DNA of 64,000 bases, from contig NZ_BCNB01000005.1 in assembly GCF_001485575.1 (NCBI RefSeq), positions 55,711-119,710 of the forward strand, given 5' to 3'. Within the stretch, counting starts at the first letter, position 1. Each line of letters opens with the position of its first letter. The notes below the pieces were generated by a model. The model was not told the origin of the DNA. It worked only from the letters and a program-made list of their open reading frames with translations, and ran no database searches. Source of the stretch: Haloarcula sp. CBA1127 (GTDB taxonomy: Archaea > Halobacteriota > Halobacteria > Halobacteriales > Haloarculaceae). The position numbers and the translations under genes were made by a program. This document shows, one piece after another, positions 42,228 through 51,560 of this stretch.

Positions 42228-44276
42228 TCAACCCTTACTTTTTTCCATTATATTCTCAAAAATGACTGTCCACTTATCAAGTTCGTTGGTCAGTTTCCCA
42301 TGTGTTGAGGTTCCTACGCCATGACCTGCATCTTCTGTAGTCCGGAGAAGGACTGGATTATCTCCTTGCGCCTTTGCCTGCATCTTTGCAGCCATTTTCC
42401 AAGCATGGTATGGAAGGACACGTGTATCACCGAGAGCAGTACGAAATAGCATTGTAGGATATTCAGCCTCGCTGATGCTGTGATATGGAGAATATGATTT
42501 CAGATGCCGATACGCACATTCCTCATTCGGATCACCATACTCCGAGACCCAAGTTTCCCCGATACCAATCTGGTCAAATCGGACCATGTCTAGGAGAGGG
42601 ACCTCACAGATAGCGGCGCTAAATAGTTCTGGCCGTTGCATTACAGTCGCGCCAACAGTAAGCCCACCATTGCTCTCGCCGGTGATTGCCAGCTTTTCAG
42701 GCTTGGTATAGCTGTTCTTGATGAGATGTTCGGCGAAATTGATTGTGTCGTCGAAAGTCCGTTGTTTTTGATCTTGCATTCCCTGTTGATGCCACGATTC
42801 TCCGAACACACCCCCTCCTCTAATATTGGGCTGTAGATAGATACCACCGTCACGAAGAAACGGAATGATAAACCGATCAAAGCTCGGAGTCATCGTCACG
42901 CCAAATCCACCATAAACGTTAATCAGGGCTGGGTTAGGAGTCGCAAGATCTATACCTTTATTATAAACAATAAAGAATGGAATCTCAGTCCCATCATCAG
43001 CTGAAAACCAGCGCTGACTGACCTCAAATTCCGATTGATAATCCATTTCCGGCTCATTTATGACTGTTTTAGAGAGAAAACGGCCACAATTAGACTCAGT
43101 GGCCACTTGATTAATCTGAATCTCTATTGTGGATGGTGAGGCCACAAAAGATGTGAGGTTGAAGACAAATGCGTTCGAACTCGCCGTCAAAGTATTTGGC
43201 ATTAGAGTACAATAGTCTGGCAATTCCACCGGTTGAGCATATCGTCCTGAGCGATTGTAAACGGTAAGCCGCGTGCTAGCGTTCTTTTGATAGTGGCCGA
43301 CAATATAGTCATCAAGCACCGAGGCGTTGCAGAGAATCCGATCGGTTTGGAGTATACGCTTACTGTTGGCCTGAAGGGAGTCTCTATCAGGATATGTTTC
43401 GGAAGCGGAGAGAGAAATCAATTCATAGGTTAATGACTGGACATCGGTAAGTAGATACGCTTCACCGCTGTCCGTGTATTTCACCGGTCTAAAATGATCA
43501 TCACTCTTGGCGTATATAGGATCGAACCCGGATGGGGAAAGATGATATAACTCGGTTCGATTCGTACCATCATGTAGTGCAACGATCGCGTTATCCGCTC
43601 CTTTTTGTGAAACAATTTGTGGCCACAACCGTTGTGCTATATCATCCACGACGGTGTTAGATTCAGCAGTATTTATATCGTAGTAATCGATGGTTTTTTT
43701 AATTCGTCCCTCGGTGCTGGGCTCCGTTTGAAGATAGTAAAATCCGTCTTCACCCCACGCAAACCCACCAGCGTTTGTCCTACCACAATTGGGCTCTACC
43801 AACACAGTCTGGCGCCCGCTATGAACGACGTGAATATCATACTGCTCACGACCACCCTGTGATACGCCAAACGCAACGTATTCACCGTTTGGAGAAGGAA
43901 CAAACCAATCAATTGCACTCAGATCATTATCCAAGTCTTCTATTGGGTCACAGATGGTCGTCGGTGAATCAGTAAGGGTTTGTCGAAACGTTAACTCTGA
44001 TTGGTCCTTACCTTCTGTTCGCCCTAGGTGGTAATATCCGTTTTCTGTCGGGTTTGTTGTCCCTGAGTCCGGGATATTAGTGGTGAATTCGGGCTGCTTC
44101 TTGAGATAATCCCGGGTCTCTGTTGAAAGAATATTCTCAGTATGGGAATTCTGTTTCCTTACCCATTCGAGAACTTCTTCGTCTTCGTTTTCGAGCCATT
44201 GGTATGGATCAGAGACGACCTCACCATAAAAAATGTCGCTCGTGTTAGACCGTCTTGTCTCGGGCGGATTGTCCAT
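42228..44276 (-). CDS. prolyl oligopeptidase (S9) of the borosin locus
   Basis: 682 residues with the full prolyl oligopeptidase plan. The N-terminal FYGEVVSDPYQWLENEDEEV is followed by a beta-propeller (~70-410) and an alpha/beta-hydrolase domain. The latter has the nucleophile box TGESNGGLTVGA and the histidine in TEDAGHGVGTSTHGK. No signal peptide, so it acts in the cytoplasm. POP enzymes cut after proline in short peptides. In fungal omphalotin biosynthesis the POP OphP follows the N-methyltransferase. Here it is 20 bp downstream of the methyltransferase gene, so leader removal or cyclisation is the natural role. The precursor has a single proline, in its last residues. Confidence 0.88.
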   Translation of the reverse strand: MDNPPETRRSNTSDIFYGEVVSDPYQWLENEDEEVLEWVRKQNSHTENILSTETRDYLKKQPEFTTNIPDSGTTNPTENGYYHLGRTEGKDQSELTFRQTLTDSPTTICDPIEDLDNDLSAIDWFVPSPNGEYVAFGVSQGGREQYDIHVVHSGRQTVLVEPNCGRTNAGGFAWGEDGFYYLQTEPSTEGRIKKTIDYYDINTAESNTVVDDIAQRLWPQIVSQKGADNAIVALHDGTNRTELYHLSPSGFDPIYAKSDDHFRPVKYTDSGEAYLLTDVQSLTYELISLSASETYPDRDSLQANSKRILQTDRILCNASVLDDYIVGHYQKNASTRLTVYNRSGRYAQPVELPDYCTLMPNTLTASSNAFVFNLTSFVASPSTIEIQINQVATESNCGRFLSKTVINEPEMDYQSEFEVSQRWFSADDGTEIPFFIVYNKGIDLATPNPALINVYGGFGVTMTPSFDRFIIPFLRDGGIYLQPNIRGGGVFGESWHQQGMQDQKQRTFDDTINFAEHLIKNSYTKPEKLAITGESNGGLTVGATVMQRPELFSAAICEVPLLDMVRFDQIGIGETWVSEYGDPNEECAYRHLKSYSPYHSISEAEYPTMLFRTALGDTRVLPYHAWKMAAKMQAKAQGDNPVLLRTTEDAGHGVGTSTHGKLTNELDKWTVIFENIMEKSKG

Positions 44277-44296
44277 GAGTAAATATAATGGGCTAT

Positions 44297-45139
44297 TTAG
44301 CTATCTCTGACAGTTATCTCCTCTAGATGGTCTTCTGATCGAACTTCTTGTAACAGCTCCTCATTTTGGAGGTCTCGTTCATTGATCGGAGGTAGATGCA
44401 GAATGTAATAACCCTGGTCGAGTATCGGAGCCATCTCCTCAAGATTTGAAAGCTCAAACTCGTGTTTTTGTGATTCAGCAATTGGGTAGGTAGCTGTTTG
44501 GAGTAAGTACCCGATATGATCCTCCGGATAGAAATTCTGGAGATATTCTTTGAAACGGGTGAATCGACTTTCTTTACTTCGCTTTTCTGTATGGCGATCT
44601 GTCTCCACCACGCTAACCTGCCAAATCATTGCTGGAACTTCCGGATTAAGTTCCCATTCTCGAAGTAGTAAATCAGTCGCCTCAAACATTTGAACACCAT
44701 TTGCCGCAGGATCAAAGGCAATATCTGAATACACACAATCAATAGCAGATATGCCTGGCTGAACTTCGACGTTCAATCCTTGTTCTCGCCCCTGTCGAAT
44801 GACACTCCGACTTGGATTGACAAATATCATCGGATGCCCGTAGAGAGCAAATGTAATCGGTCCATCGACCTCAGTAGCTCCTCTAAGAACCTCTTCTGAC
44901 ATCCGGTCGTATGTAGCAACCCGGTCCTCGCCCTCGTTATATTCCCGGTTAAGCATAACTACATCTTCGGTATAATTCTCTTTGATATGGTTTTCGACCA
45001 TCGGTTGACCGTCAAGTAGGTAGACCCGCTCAGAAGCTTGGAGTGCGTTTTCAGCTTCGCGAGTGAGTTGAGTGTAGCCCACCATTCCAGTCCCGATGAT
45101 GTATATGTCAATTGGGTTCTCTTGGGTGCTTGTAGTCAT
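44297..45139 (-). CDS. borosin-type peptide alpha-N-methyltransferase
   Basis: 280 residues of the tetrapyrrole-methylase fold. IIGTGMVGYTQLT (~14-26), ALYGHPMIFVNPS (98-110), VQPGISAIDC, FDPAANGVQMFEATDLLLRE and MIWQVSVVE match the SonM/OphMA group almost motif for motif. Y67, R73 and Y77 have exactly the spacing of OphMA Y66, R72 and Y76, the residues that deprotonate the amide, and Y100 matches Y98. Such enzymes methylate backbone amides of a ribosomal peptide using SAM. Unlike fungal OphMA it is not fused to its substrate; a SonA-like precursor is encoded 24 bp upstream, so it is a split borosin system. Confidence 0.87.
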   Translation of the reverse strand: MTTSTQENPIDIYIIGTGMVGYTQLTREAENALQASERVYLLDGQPMVENHIKENYTEDVVMLNREYNEGEDRVATYDRMSEEVLRGATEVDGPITFALYGHPMIFVNPSRSVIRQGREQGLNVEVQPGISAIDCVYSDIAFDPAANGVQMFEATDLLLREWELNPEVPAMIWQVSVVETDRHTEKRSKESRFTRFKEYLQNFYPEDHIGYLLQTATYPIAESQKHEFELSNLEEMAPILDQGYYILHLPPINERDLQNEELLQEVRSEDHLEEITVRDS

Positions 45140-45163
45140 TGATAAAAATATGAGGCTATATTC

Positions 45164-45445
45164 TCAAGCCTCGGATGATGGCAGGACGATACCTGCGATC
45201 TGGATACCGTTCGCCCGCTTCTCGACGATCTCATTCAGCTTGTTCTGATTACCAGACTTCAGTGCTTTAGCCTCCTCTTTAGTCAGGTCATCATACTCCT
45301 GGAGAATGGTTTCCGGATCTGATTTGAAACGATGCGCGAAGGTCAGGTCACTCATCGATCGCTCGATGATGTCAACCACTGTTTGGTGCGACATTGCAAA
45401 CTGATGTGTGAATCGGTTGATGTTATAATTACTGGAAATTTTCAT
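45164..45445 (-). CDS. borosin precursor peptide, SonA-like (93 aa)
   Basis: Residues ~30-75 form the borosin-binding helical bundle. SDLTFAHRFKSDPETILQEY followed by DDLTKEEAKALKSGNQNKLN parallels SonA (YKQNPEAVM..HGLTDEQ). The last ~16 residues, ANGIQIAGIVLPSSEA, are the likely core, rich in Ile/Val/Ala/Gly as in known borosin cores. The first ~30 residues (MKISSNYNINRFTHQFAMSH) are extra compared with SonA; an internal ATG at residue 18 is a possible start. First gene of the operon. The core has not been shown to be methylated. Confidence 0.8.
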   Translation of the reverse strand: MKISSNYNINRFTHQFAMSHQTVVDIIERSMSDLTFAHRFKSDPETILQEYDDLTKEEAKALKSGNQNKLNEIVEKRANGIQIAGIVLPSSEA

Positions 45446-45658
45446 CTCAATGGATAGAGAGTCTTTCGTCCGATGGTAGTATTTTCAATCTATGGGACTT
45501 ATTTTATTCTCTGAAAAGGTACGGTCATTCACACTGGCTTGCGAATTTGTCAAGTCAACGATTGGGCGTCCTGCGTTCAGATCTTTCCGTAGCTTTAGAT
45601 AAGATAGTCTCAGGTGATGGATTCTTAAGAGCGTCCACCGAATAGGAGAGCGCAAACG
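45446..45658. promoter_or_regulatory. divergent promoter region of the borosin locus
   Basis: A 213-bp gap between the precursor gene (minus) and the ABC exporter (plus). It includes TTATTTTATTC at 45489-45499 and TTCTTAAGA near 45621-45629, plausible TATA-like elements for the two directions. The regulator encoded at the operon end could act here. Confidence 0.4.
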
Positions 45659-46666
45659 ATGCACCCCCGCTCAACTGAGCCTCCAAAACATGATCCTGTA
45701 GTTTCGGTCACGGACCTCACAAAACATTATACAGGAGAAGCAGGACGGGTCACAGCCGTTGATGGCGTTTCCTTTGATATTCAGCCCGGCCAGATTGTTG
45801 GACTCCTCGGCCCAAACGGTGCCGGCAAAACAACAACCGTCAAAACTGTTCTCGGGCTCATCACTCCCACACGTGGCAGTGTTTCCATTCACGGCATTCC
45901 TGTACATGAAGCCCGTTCACGCACATACAAGTACGTGGCCGCTGTCCTCGAAGGTGCACGCAACGTCTATTGGCGGTTGAGCGTCCGGGAAAATCTTGCG
46001 TTTTTCGCCGGCCTCCACGGCATCGACCCGCAGGCACGTGTCGACAGACACGAGGAGATTATTAACACGCTCGGACTTACTCGAAAGGCAGACGAGCCGG
46101 CGAAAAATCTCTCGCGTGGCATGAAGCAAAAAGTCGCACTCGGCTGTGCACTCGCCCGCGAAACGCCCGTTCTTTTTCTTGACGAACCAATGCTTGGGCT
46201 TGATGTAGAAACAACCCGTGACCTCCAGGTCGAATTACAACGTCTCGTCCGGGAAGAGGACAAAACTATCGTGATTACGAGTCATGATATGGATATCATC
46301 GAAGCTGTCTGCAACCGTGTGATCGTCCTCAGTGATGGCGACATCGTCGCTGATGATTCCGTCGACAACTTGCTTGACGTCTTCCAGTCCCAATCGTACC
46401 GTATCCAACTGACCGAAAACCCGTCAGCACCTCTCCGGGAGCAACTCGATACCCGCTTCCAGCTTCTTGAATGGCAGACCGACGCTGACTCCATAGAATT
46501 CGAGATCACGCTTGCAGGCAGTGAGGAGTTCTACGAGTGTGTCGACGTGTTGCGAACGGCAGAGGCGACCATCCAGTCGTTCACTGAAATCGAGCCCGAT
46601 CTGGAGGATATCTTCGTTAAGCTGACGACAGCTTCGTCATTGTCTCCAGATGAGGTTGTGCCATGA
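45659..46666 (+). CDS. ABC exporter ATPase (borosin locus)
   Basis: 335 residues. Walker A is LGPNGAGKTTTVKTVL, signature LSRGMKQKVALGCALA and Walker B PVLFLDEPMLGLD with a C-terminal ~90-residue extension, as in CcmA/NatA-type exporters. It overlaps the permease by 4 bp. It is divergent from the borosin precursor and is the natural exporter or self-resistance pump for the product, though it could belong to another function. Confidence 0.88.
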   Translation: MHPRSTEPPKHDPVVSVTDLTKHYTGEAGRVTAVDGVSFDIQPGQIVGLLGPNGAGKTTTVKTVLGLITPTRGSVSIHGIPVHEARSRTYKYVAAVLEGARNVYWRLSVRENLAFFAGLHGIDPQARVDRHEEIINTLGLTRKADEPAKNLSRGMKQKVALGCALARETPVLFLDEPMLGLDVETTRDLQVELQRLVREEDKTIVITSHDMDIIEAVCNRVIVLSDGDIVADDSVDNLLDVFQSQSYRIQLTENPSAPLREQLDTRFQLLEWQTDADSIEFEITLAGSEEFYECVDVLRTAEATIQSFTEIEPDLEDIFVKLTTASSLSPDEVVP

Positions 46667-47436
46667 ATCGGCATCTCACCTTGTTTCGAGTGATTGCGAG
46701 TAAATCAGTGACGCTCTCGCGTCGCTATCTCGTGAATACAGTAGTGGGATTCGTAACGTTGTATGTGTTTTTCGCACTCGTTTTTTTCGGTGGGCGGTTT
46801 GTGGCGGAGGATTTGATTTCACGGTCAGTAGGGCTGCTTGTCGTCGGGTATTTCCTCTTCACGATGGCAGTATCGGCATATGCCGATCTCACACATGACT
46901 TGACTGACGAGGCACAGTGGGGGACACTGGAGCAGTTGTCGATGTCTCCATTTGGCTTTACCGAGGTTGTGGCGGTCAAGACTCTGGTTAACCTCTTAGG
47001 CACATTTGCTACCGGCATCGTTCTTCTAGTGTTGATGATGGTAACAACAGGGGCGTGGCTTTTTGTTGCACCGCTTTCGCTTGTCGTTCTCGGTGTGCTG
47101 ACGTTACTCCCTGTGGTCGGTCTCGGGTTCATTTTTGGTGGGGTGGCGCTTGTCTATAAACAAATTGAGAAGATGTTCCCGCTGATCCAACTCTCGTTTG
47201 CAGCCCTGATCGCCTTGCCAGTCGAGCAGTATGCTCTGTTGAAGCTTCTTCCAATGTCACTGGGGAGCCACTTGTTGCAACGAGTGATGACGGATGGAAT
47301 CCGCGTGTGGGACCTTCCAGCATTCGACCTTGGGGTATTGGTCGGGCAGTCAGTTGCCTACCTAGCGGTTGGGGTATTTGTCTTCCGGGTTGGAACAGCT
47401 AAAGCACGCAAACAGGGTATTCTTGGGCACTATTAA
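46663..47436 (+). CDS. ABC-2 type permease (borosin locus)
   Basis: 257 residues with six membrane helices, such as VVGFVTLYVFFALVFFGGRF, GTFATGIVLLVLMMVTTGAW and LTLLPVVGLGFIFGGVALVY. The cytosolic EQLSMSPFGFTEVVAVKTL loop between helices 2 and 3 is typical of ABC-2 permeases and contacts the ATPase. It overlaps the ATPase gene by 4 bp. Confidence 0.85.
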   Translation: MNRHLTLFRVIASKSVTLSRRYLVNTVVGFVTLYVFFALVFFGGRFVAEDLISRSVGLLVVGYFLFTMAVSAYADLTHDLTDEAQWGTLEQLSMSPFGFTEVVAVKTLVNLLGTFATGIVLLVLMMVTTGAWLFVAPLSLVVLGVLTLLPVVGLGFIFGGVALVYKQIEKMFPLIQLSFAALIALPVEQYALLKLLPMSLGSHLLQRVMTDGIRVWDLPAFDLGVLVGQSVAYLAVGVFVFRVGTAKARKQGILGHY

Positions 47437-47937
47437 TTAGTGGGGCAGTGGCTTATACTGTGCTAGATACAGACGTTGAATCGGTGCTATGGAATGTCAT
47501 TTAATATTTCCCATATATTATAGCTTGAACTTACATGCTTAAACACAATCAGCATGACATAACAGGCGTACACTTGTAAGAATAATCTACGAGATACCCT
47601 TTCGCTTCTTCATGTTGCAAGATGCCACAGATTGGATCATAAATCAGCGCTGATTGAGTATTTCGATTGCCGTCCGGCACTCTCCAAACAGTTGCGCTTA
47701 GAGAGTCACAGTCACACAGATTAGTCAGTCTGGAGAGTACCGTGGTGGTGGCAGCGAGCCTCTTCGCCCGCACACCCTGCCCGCAAATCGATTCTGGCTG
47801 GACTCATCGACACGTCGCGAGTGAATCTGGGATATCTATACCGATACCAATAGTTCACCCTGTGGCGACACCGTTCCAGGCTAGTTGCACAAGTGACTAT
47901 TACGCGAAAGTAGTATAATTGGGAGTTGTTCGCTGAC
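47437..47937. other. intergenic, holds a shared 32-bp repeat
   Basis: No gene with convincing composition in 500 bp. It contains the repeat at 47550-47581, shared with 51429-51460. Confidence 0.35.
47550..47581. repeat. 32-bp repeat, copy 1
   Basis: CAGCATGAYATAACARSCGT followed by ACRCTTGTAAGA, matching 51429-51460 with about four differences. Both copies lie in gaps between genes. Confidence 0.5.
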
Positions 47938-48768
47938 TCAACCGAGGTTGCCTCTTGAAAGGCTGAGCAAACCCTCATAGTACGCAAAATAGAGAAGGAT
48001 AGGGAAAAGAGCAATTGCTACAACCGTAGCTATTGTCCAAGAGAGGAGATTCGCTGGATGCACTGCTACTGCAATGATCATTGACAGTCCTAACAGTCCG
48101 CACACAAATACACCGGCGGTGTATGCTGGTAGCGATGAAGATGGCTGAGTAGACCTCACTTGGCGACCAAGGTGATACAATGGAAGGGATAGAATCAACG
48201 TGACTGCTACAACGATATAGATCGCTGCAAAATGAGTCCAAGCGACGATTGAATCTGACTGAAGAATAAAAATTGAGCTTTGGACTAAATGTAGTGAGGC
48301 TAATCCTATAAACAGGACTGCTAGCCACTGGAGAGCCCGTTGCCGCGCTGATCCAAGTATAAAAGCTACAACTCCACTAACAGAGGCAATCTCCCATGGA
48401 AAGGCTGTTACAGGACGCCTCAGATCACCCTGGAGAATGCTCTGAAACCAGTGAGATACCGACCCTTTCAGTTCGATGAGGATAATCGGCAGCGCCAGCA
48501 CAATTACTTCAATACACACAATAGTCGCCACAGCTAACGAAGTCGGGAATTGATCCTGAATTAATGTGAGACCAGCAACTCCGCCAACAACTGCATACAC
48601 AGTACCACCTCCTATTAAGACCAATCCGAGTCTCGTTTGATCGACCAATCCATGTGCAATGAGTCCTAACACTATTGCGGCAACTCCTACAATATGTATA
48701 CAAATTGCAGTCTCTTTCTTATCCACATTCGACACTCCCATCGTTGCTGGTATCAATCTTTCACTCAA
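47938..48768 (-). CDS. polytopic membrane protein (276 aa)
   Basis: About eight membrane helices from AICIHIVGVAAIVLGLIAHG to ATVVAIALFPILLYFAYYEG. The true start may be the second ATG (residue 10, MGVSNVDKKE). The LSLPLYHLGRQVRST loop near the C-terminus resembles IPLYWWGTRLRNN in the protein at 53983-54747, and helix number and order match, so the two seem to be paralogues flanking the protease genes. Function unknown. Confidence 0.7.
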   Translation of the reverse strand: MSERLIPATMGVSNVDKKETAICIHIVGVAAIVLGLIAHGLVDQTRLGLVLIGGGTVYAVVGGVAGLTLIQDQFPTSLAVATIVCIEVIVLALPIILIELKGSVSHWFQSILQGDLRRPVTAFPWEIASVSGVVAFILGSARQRALQWLAVLFIGLASLHLVQSSIFILQSDSIVAWTHFAAIYIVVAVTLILSLPLYHLGRQVRSTQPSSSLPAYTAGVFVCGLLGLSMIIAVAVHPANLLSWTIATVVAIALFPILLYFAYYEGLLSLSRGNLG

Positions 48769-48829
48769 ACGATCCTATATATCCTCAGTCAATCCTTTTA
48801 TCTAACCATCTTGTCTGGAAATTAAGGTA

Positions 48830-49813
48830 CTAGGACGGATGCTCCTTTGCATCGTCCTCAGGGAGTGGATGTTCGAAAAGTCGCTCACCGGACTCCTCGC
48901 AAGTAACAGCAACCACCTTATGTGAACTACAGCAAGATTCTACGACTTCTTCACCCATTTGAATGTCTCCGCCTGTTGTCGGGCAGATTTCGATGAACAT
49001 TCGGAGCGCATTGAGAATCTGGCCCTTCTTTTCAAGCCGATAGTCGCTCCAGCCAGTGAGCTCTGACCGAAGTACGTGACAGGCGGCGATATCCGCGAGA
49101 AGCGCTGCTTTGGAGGGCCACTGTGAGACCAGTCGGTCATTAGTCTGTAATATTCTGGTATCACCTTGTTCAGTGAGTTCGAACTCTTTGCCCTCAGTTT
49201 CGATCCCAATAGTATCCGTAATTAACGCTGCCGTGATTTCCGTCGTATTCAGCGAATCAACCTCGTCTATCCAAGCGGTCTCAAAGGAGTCTGTGAGACA
49301 AAGATCATCTGAATCAGGGCACGGTTCGAGTATGCCGTGGTCAGTGAAGAATAGTTCAAGATCATCCTCCGATGGTGGTTGGTTATCCGCTGATGTGTGA
49401 TGTCCGTTAGTTGCAATGTCGTCAGTAGCCACTTCTGTGTCAGCTGTCTCCTCACTCCCGGTTCCAACAGCTGCTCTGTTGGAGGACGTGTCATCACCAG
49501 TCTCGATGTCGGCAAAGCCCGTAGCCAGCTCGGGTTCCGGGTCTTTCCCAAACCAGCGGAGCACCTCTGTAGGAAGATACCGCTTAGTGAGTGTCGGGGT
49601 TCCTGGCACGAGGTAGCCGCGCAGATAGATCAACCCGACTGAGATACCGAATCCAACGATCCCACCCAATTTTGATTTCCGGGCGATAGTAGATCCAAGT
49701 ATCGTTGCAATAGCTAGATTGAGGGCTGTACATGGCTCACACCGGTTCTCGCCAGTATATTCTGGTTGTCGGAGGGTATCTACTACATCTATGTCCATAC
49801 AACTCTTGCTCAT
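48830..49813 (-). CDS. conserved haloarchaeal membrane protein (327 aa)
   Basis: The N-terminal block RQPEYTGENRCEPCTALNLA carries a CxxC, followed by two hydrophobic segments (LAIATILGSTIA, IVGFGISVGLIYLRGYLVPG) and LTKRYLPTEVLRWF. I recognise this block from conserved haloarchaeal proteins. A long acidic linker and a globular end follow, with ALLADIAACHVLRSELTGWS and CPTTGGDIQMGEEVVESCCS. The cysteine-rich end could bind metal or form disulfides. It is divergent from the halolysin-like protease gene, 83 bp away. Confidence 0.7.
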   Translation of the reverse strand: MSKSCMDIDVVDTLRQPEYTGENRCEPCTALNLAIATILGSTIARKSKLGGIVGFGISVGLIYLRGYLVPGTPTLTKRYLPTEVLRWFGKDPEPELATGFADIETGDDTSSNRAAVGTGSEETADTEVATDDIATNGHHTSADNQPPSEDDLELFFTDHGILEPCPDSDDLCLTDSFETAWIDEVDSLNTTEITAALITDTIGIETEGKEFELTEQGDTRILQTNDRLVSQWPSKAALLADIAACHVLRSELTGWSDYRLEKKGQILNALRMFIEICPTTGGDIQMGEEVVESCCSSHKVVAVTCEESGERLFEHPLPEDDAKEHPS

Positions 49814-49896
49814 GTGTTGATAAGGTATTTAATTTTATATTTGACCAAGACATAAACCGCGATTCGGAACGATACCTATACAAACAACCACGCGGA

Positions 49897-51294
49897 ATGT
49901 CACACGATATAGTGTTCACAAGACGATCATTTCTTGAAAGCATTGCCGCAGGTAGTGCCGCCATAGGTACTGCTGGGACTGGACTTGCAGACGACCAGTC
50001 AATGGTCAATAACAAAGAAGTGTATATTGTCCTTGGCGATGGGGAAGGCCTAGGTGATCGGCTTGCAAGTAGAGGGTATAGAGTACTGCAGGAGTTGGCA
50101 GGAGGCTCACTCGTTCTAATTGTGGGTCCTAGAGACAGCGAAGACGACCTTCGGTCACTCCCCACCGTCAATGATGCTGTTGCAAACCAGACCTTTGAGG
50201 TCGGCAATCTCACACAGCAGACGAAGGGGTCTGTCTCGGATACAACATCACTGTCTGAACAGCAGTGGGACAAGGAACTGACAAATACGTTCGCCGCTCA
50301 CGACATCGCCACTGGTGATGGGACCACGCTTGCGGTTATTGACACTGGTGTTAGTCCCTCCCATCCAGATCTTGAATCGAGGGTTGATTTGGAACAAGGC
50401 CGATTGTTCCGAAACGGCCAAATCCACGCCGGACAGATACTTATCAGACCACATGAAGATGGAGAGTTCGGTAGGGATACGGTCGAACTGCCGGTCGGAG
50501 CTGATATCGACGGGCATGGCACCCATGTTGCGGGGATTGCCGCTGCCAATGGTACCGACTCCGGAATTATCGGCACTGCACCCGCTACAACGATAGTTCC
50601 ACTTCGGACGATGTTTTACAGACAAATCAGTGACCACTCCTCTGTGAAACAGATAACCGTAGCTGATACGCTGCACGCGCTAGACTATGCCGTCGAGATT
50701 GGGGCTGACGTGGTCAACATCAGTCTTGGAGCAGGACCGCTTTCCGCCTCTGTAACACGACAGAGATTGTTTTCCGCGTTTCGACGTGTGATTCAGCACG
50801 CGGTCAAACAAGGCACTGTTGTCGTTGTTGCTGGAGGAGATCAGGGAGCGGATTTTCACCAGGATCCTCCATATGAACTCCCCTCAGCGAACAGAGGCGT
50901 GATCAGTGTTGCCGCAACCGGGCCAAACGACAAACGTAGACACGACTCTAACTATGGGGACAATGTCATCGATGTCGCTGCGCCAGGTGGTGGGTATGAC
51001 ACACAAGAAAAAACGTGGAACGCAGATATCTCCGAATGGGGTATTCTATCGTCACTACCCAAGTATATCGGAGGCGAACAATACGGCTACAATGCTGGCA
51101 CATCAATGGCAGCCCCCCAAGTGACCGGACTTGCCTGTCTCATCCGCGAAATCGCGCCAGGGCTCCATCCCCGCCGTGTCAAGCAAGCTATCGAAAAAGG
51201 TGCAGTTGAACTCTCGGGAGAAAACACTGCTGGGCTTGGAGCAGGGCGTATCGACGCGATTAGGTCAATTGAACGTGTTTCTAGTCCACAATAA
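49897..51294 (+). CDS. halolysin-like secreted subtilase
   Basis: ATG 49897 is used because the twin-arginine signal (TRRSFLESIAAGSAAIGTAG) follows it; 55 codons upstream are not conserved. A propeptide of about 110 residues is followed by the subtilisin triad: Asp in LAVIDTGVSPSHPD, His in DGHGTHVAGIAAANG and Ser in YNAGTSMAAPQVTG. The oxyanion Asn is replaced or shifted (VVVVAGGDQGADF). Tat export of folded proteases is the haloarchaeal norm. It could mature the halocin-like or other secreted peptides. Length fits halolysins without a C-terminal extension. Confidence 0.88.
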   Translation: MSHDIVFTRRSFLESIAAGSAAIGTAGTGLADDQSMVNNKEVYIVLGDGEGLGDRLASRGYRVLQELAGGSLVLIVGPRDSEDDLRSLPTVNDAVANQTFEVGNLTQQTKGSVSDTTSLSEQQWDKELTNTFAAHDIATGDGTTLAVIDTGVSPSHPDLESRVDLEQGRLFRNGQIHAGQILIRPHEDGEFGRDTVELPVGADIDGHGTHVAGIAAANGTDSGIIGTAPATTIVPLRTMFYRQISDHSSVKQITVADTLHALDYAVEIGADVVNISLGAGPLSASVTRQRLFSAFRRVIQHAVKQGTVVVVAGGDQGADFHQDPPYELPSANRGVISVAATGPNDKRRHDSNYGDNVIDVAAPGGGYDTQEKTWNADISEWGILSSLPKYIGGEQYGYNAGTSMAAPQVTGLACLIREIAPGLHPRRVKQAIEKGAVELSGENTAGLGAGRIDAIRSIERVSSPQ

Positions 51295-51428
51295 GTAATT
51301 TATACCGTTATTTTCGGTGAACAGCGTGATTAGCGCAGTAGAGGCCTACTGAGATCTTGGTATTGGCATAGAATATTATGTCAAATATTATTATGGCATA
51401 TACTTGAATTTGCAAGATTAGATGTACA

Positions 51429-51460
51429 CAGCATGATATAACAACCGTACGCTTGTAAGA
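51429..51460. repeat. 32-bp repeat, copy 2
   Basis: Matches 47550-47581. Lies 100 bp upstream of the metallopeptidase gene. Confidence 0.5.
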
Positions 51461-51560
51461 TTGATTGGTTAGTGCTTCTGAGGACATTCTATGACGGATA
51501 ATCATGACAGAAAAAAGACTATATGGTTTGGGTTTAAATTGCTGATTGTAGTTCAAAGCT

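Noticed and set aside
44297..45139. Cobalamin/sirohaem-type tetrapyrrole methylase
   Set aside because: The Tyr-Arg-Tyr spacing, the FDPAANG..MFEATDLLLR segment and an adjacent SonA-like precursor favour the borosin group, and no cobalamin genes are nearby.
47549..47773. A 74-residue minus-strand ORF
   Set aside because: Composition is not haloarchaeal and it overlaps the 32-bp repeat; no start context.
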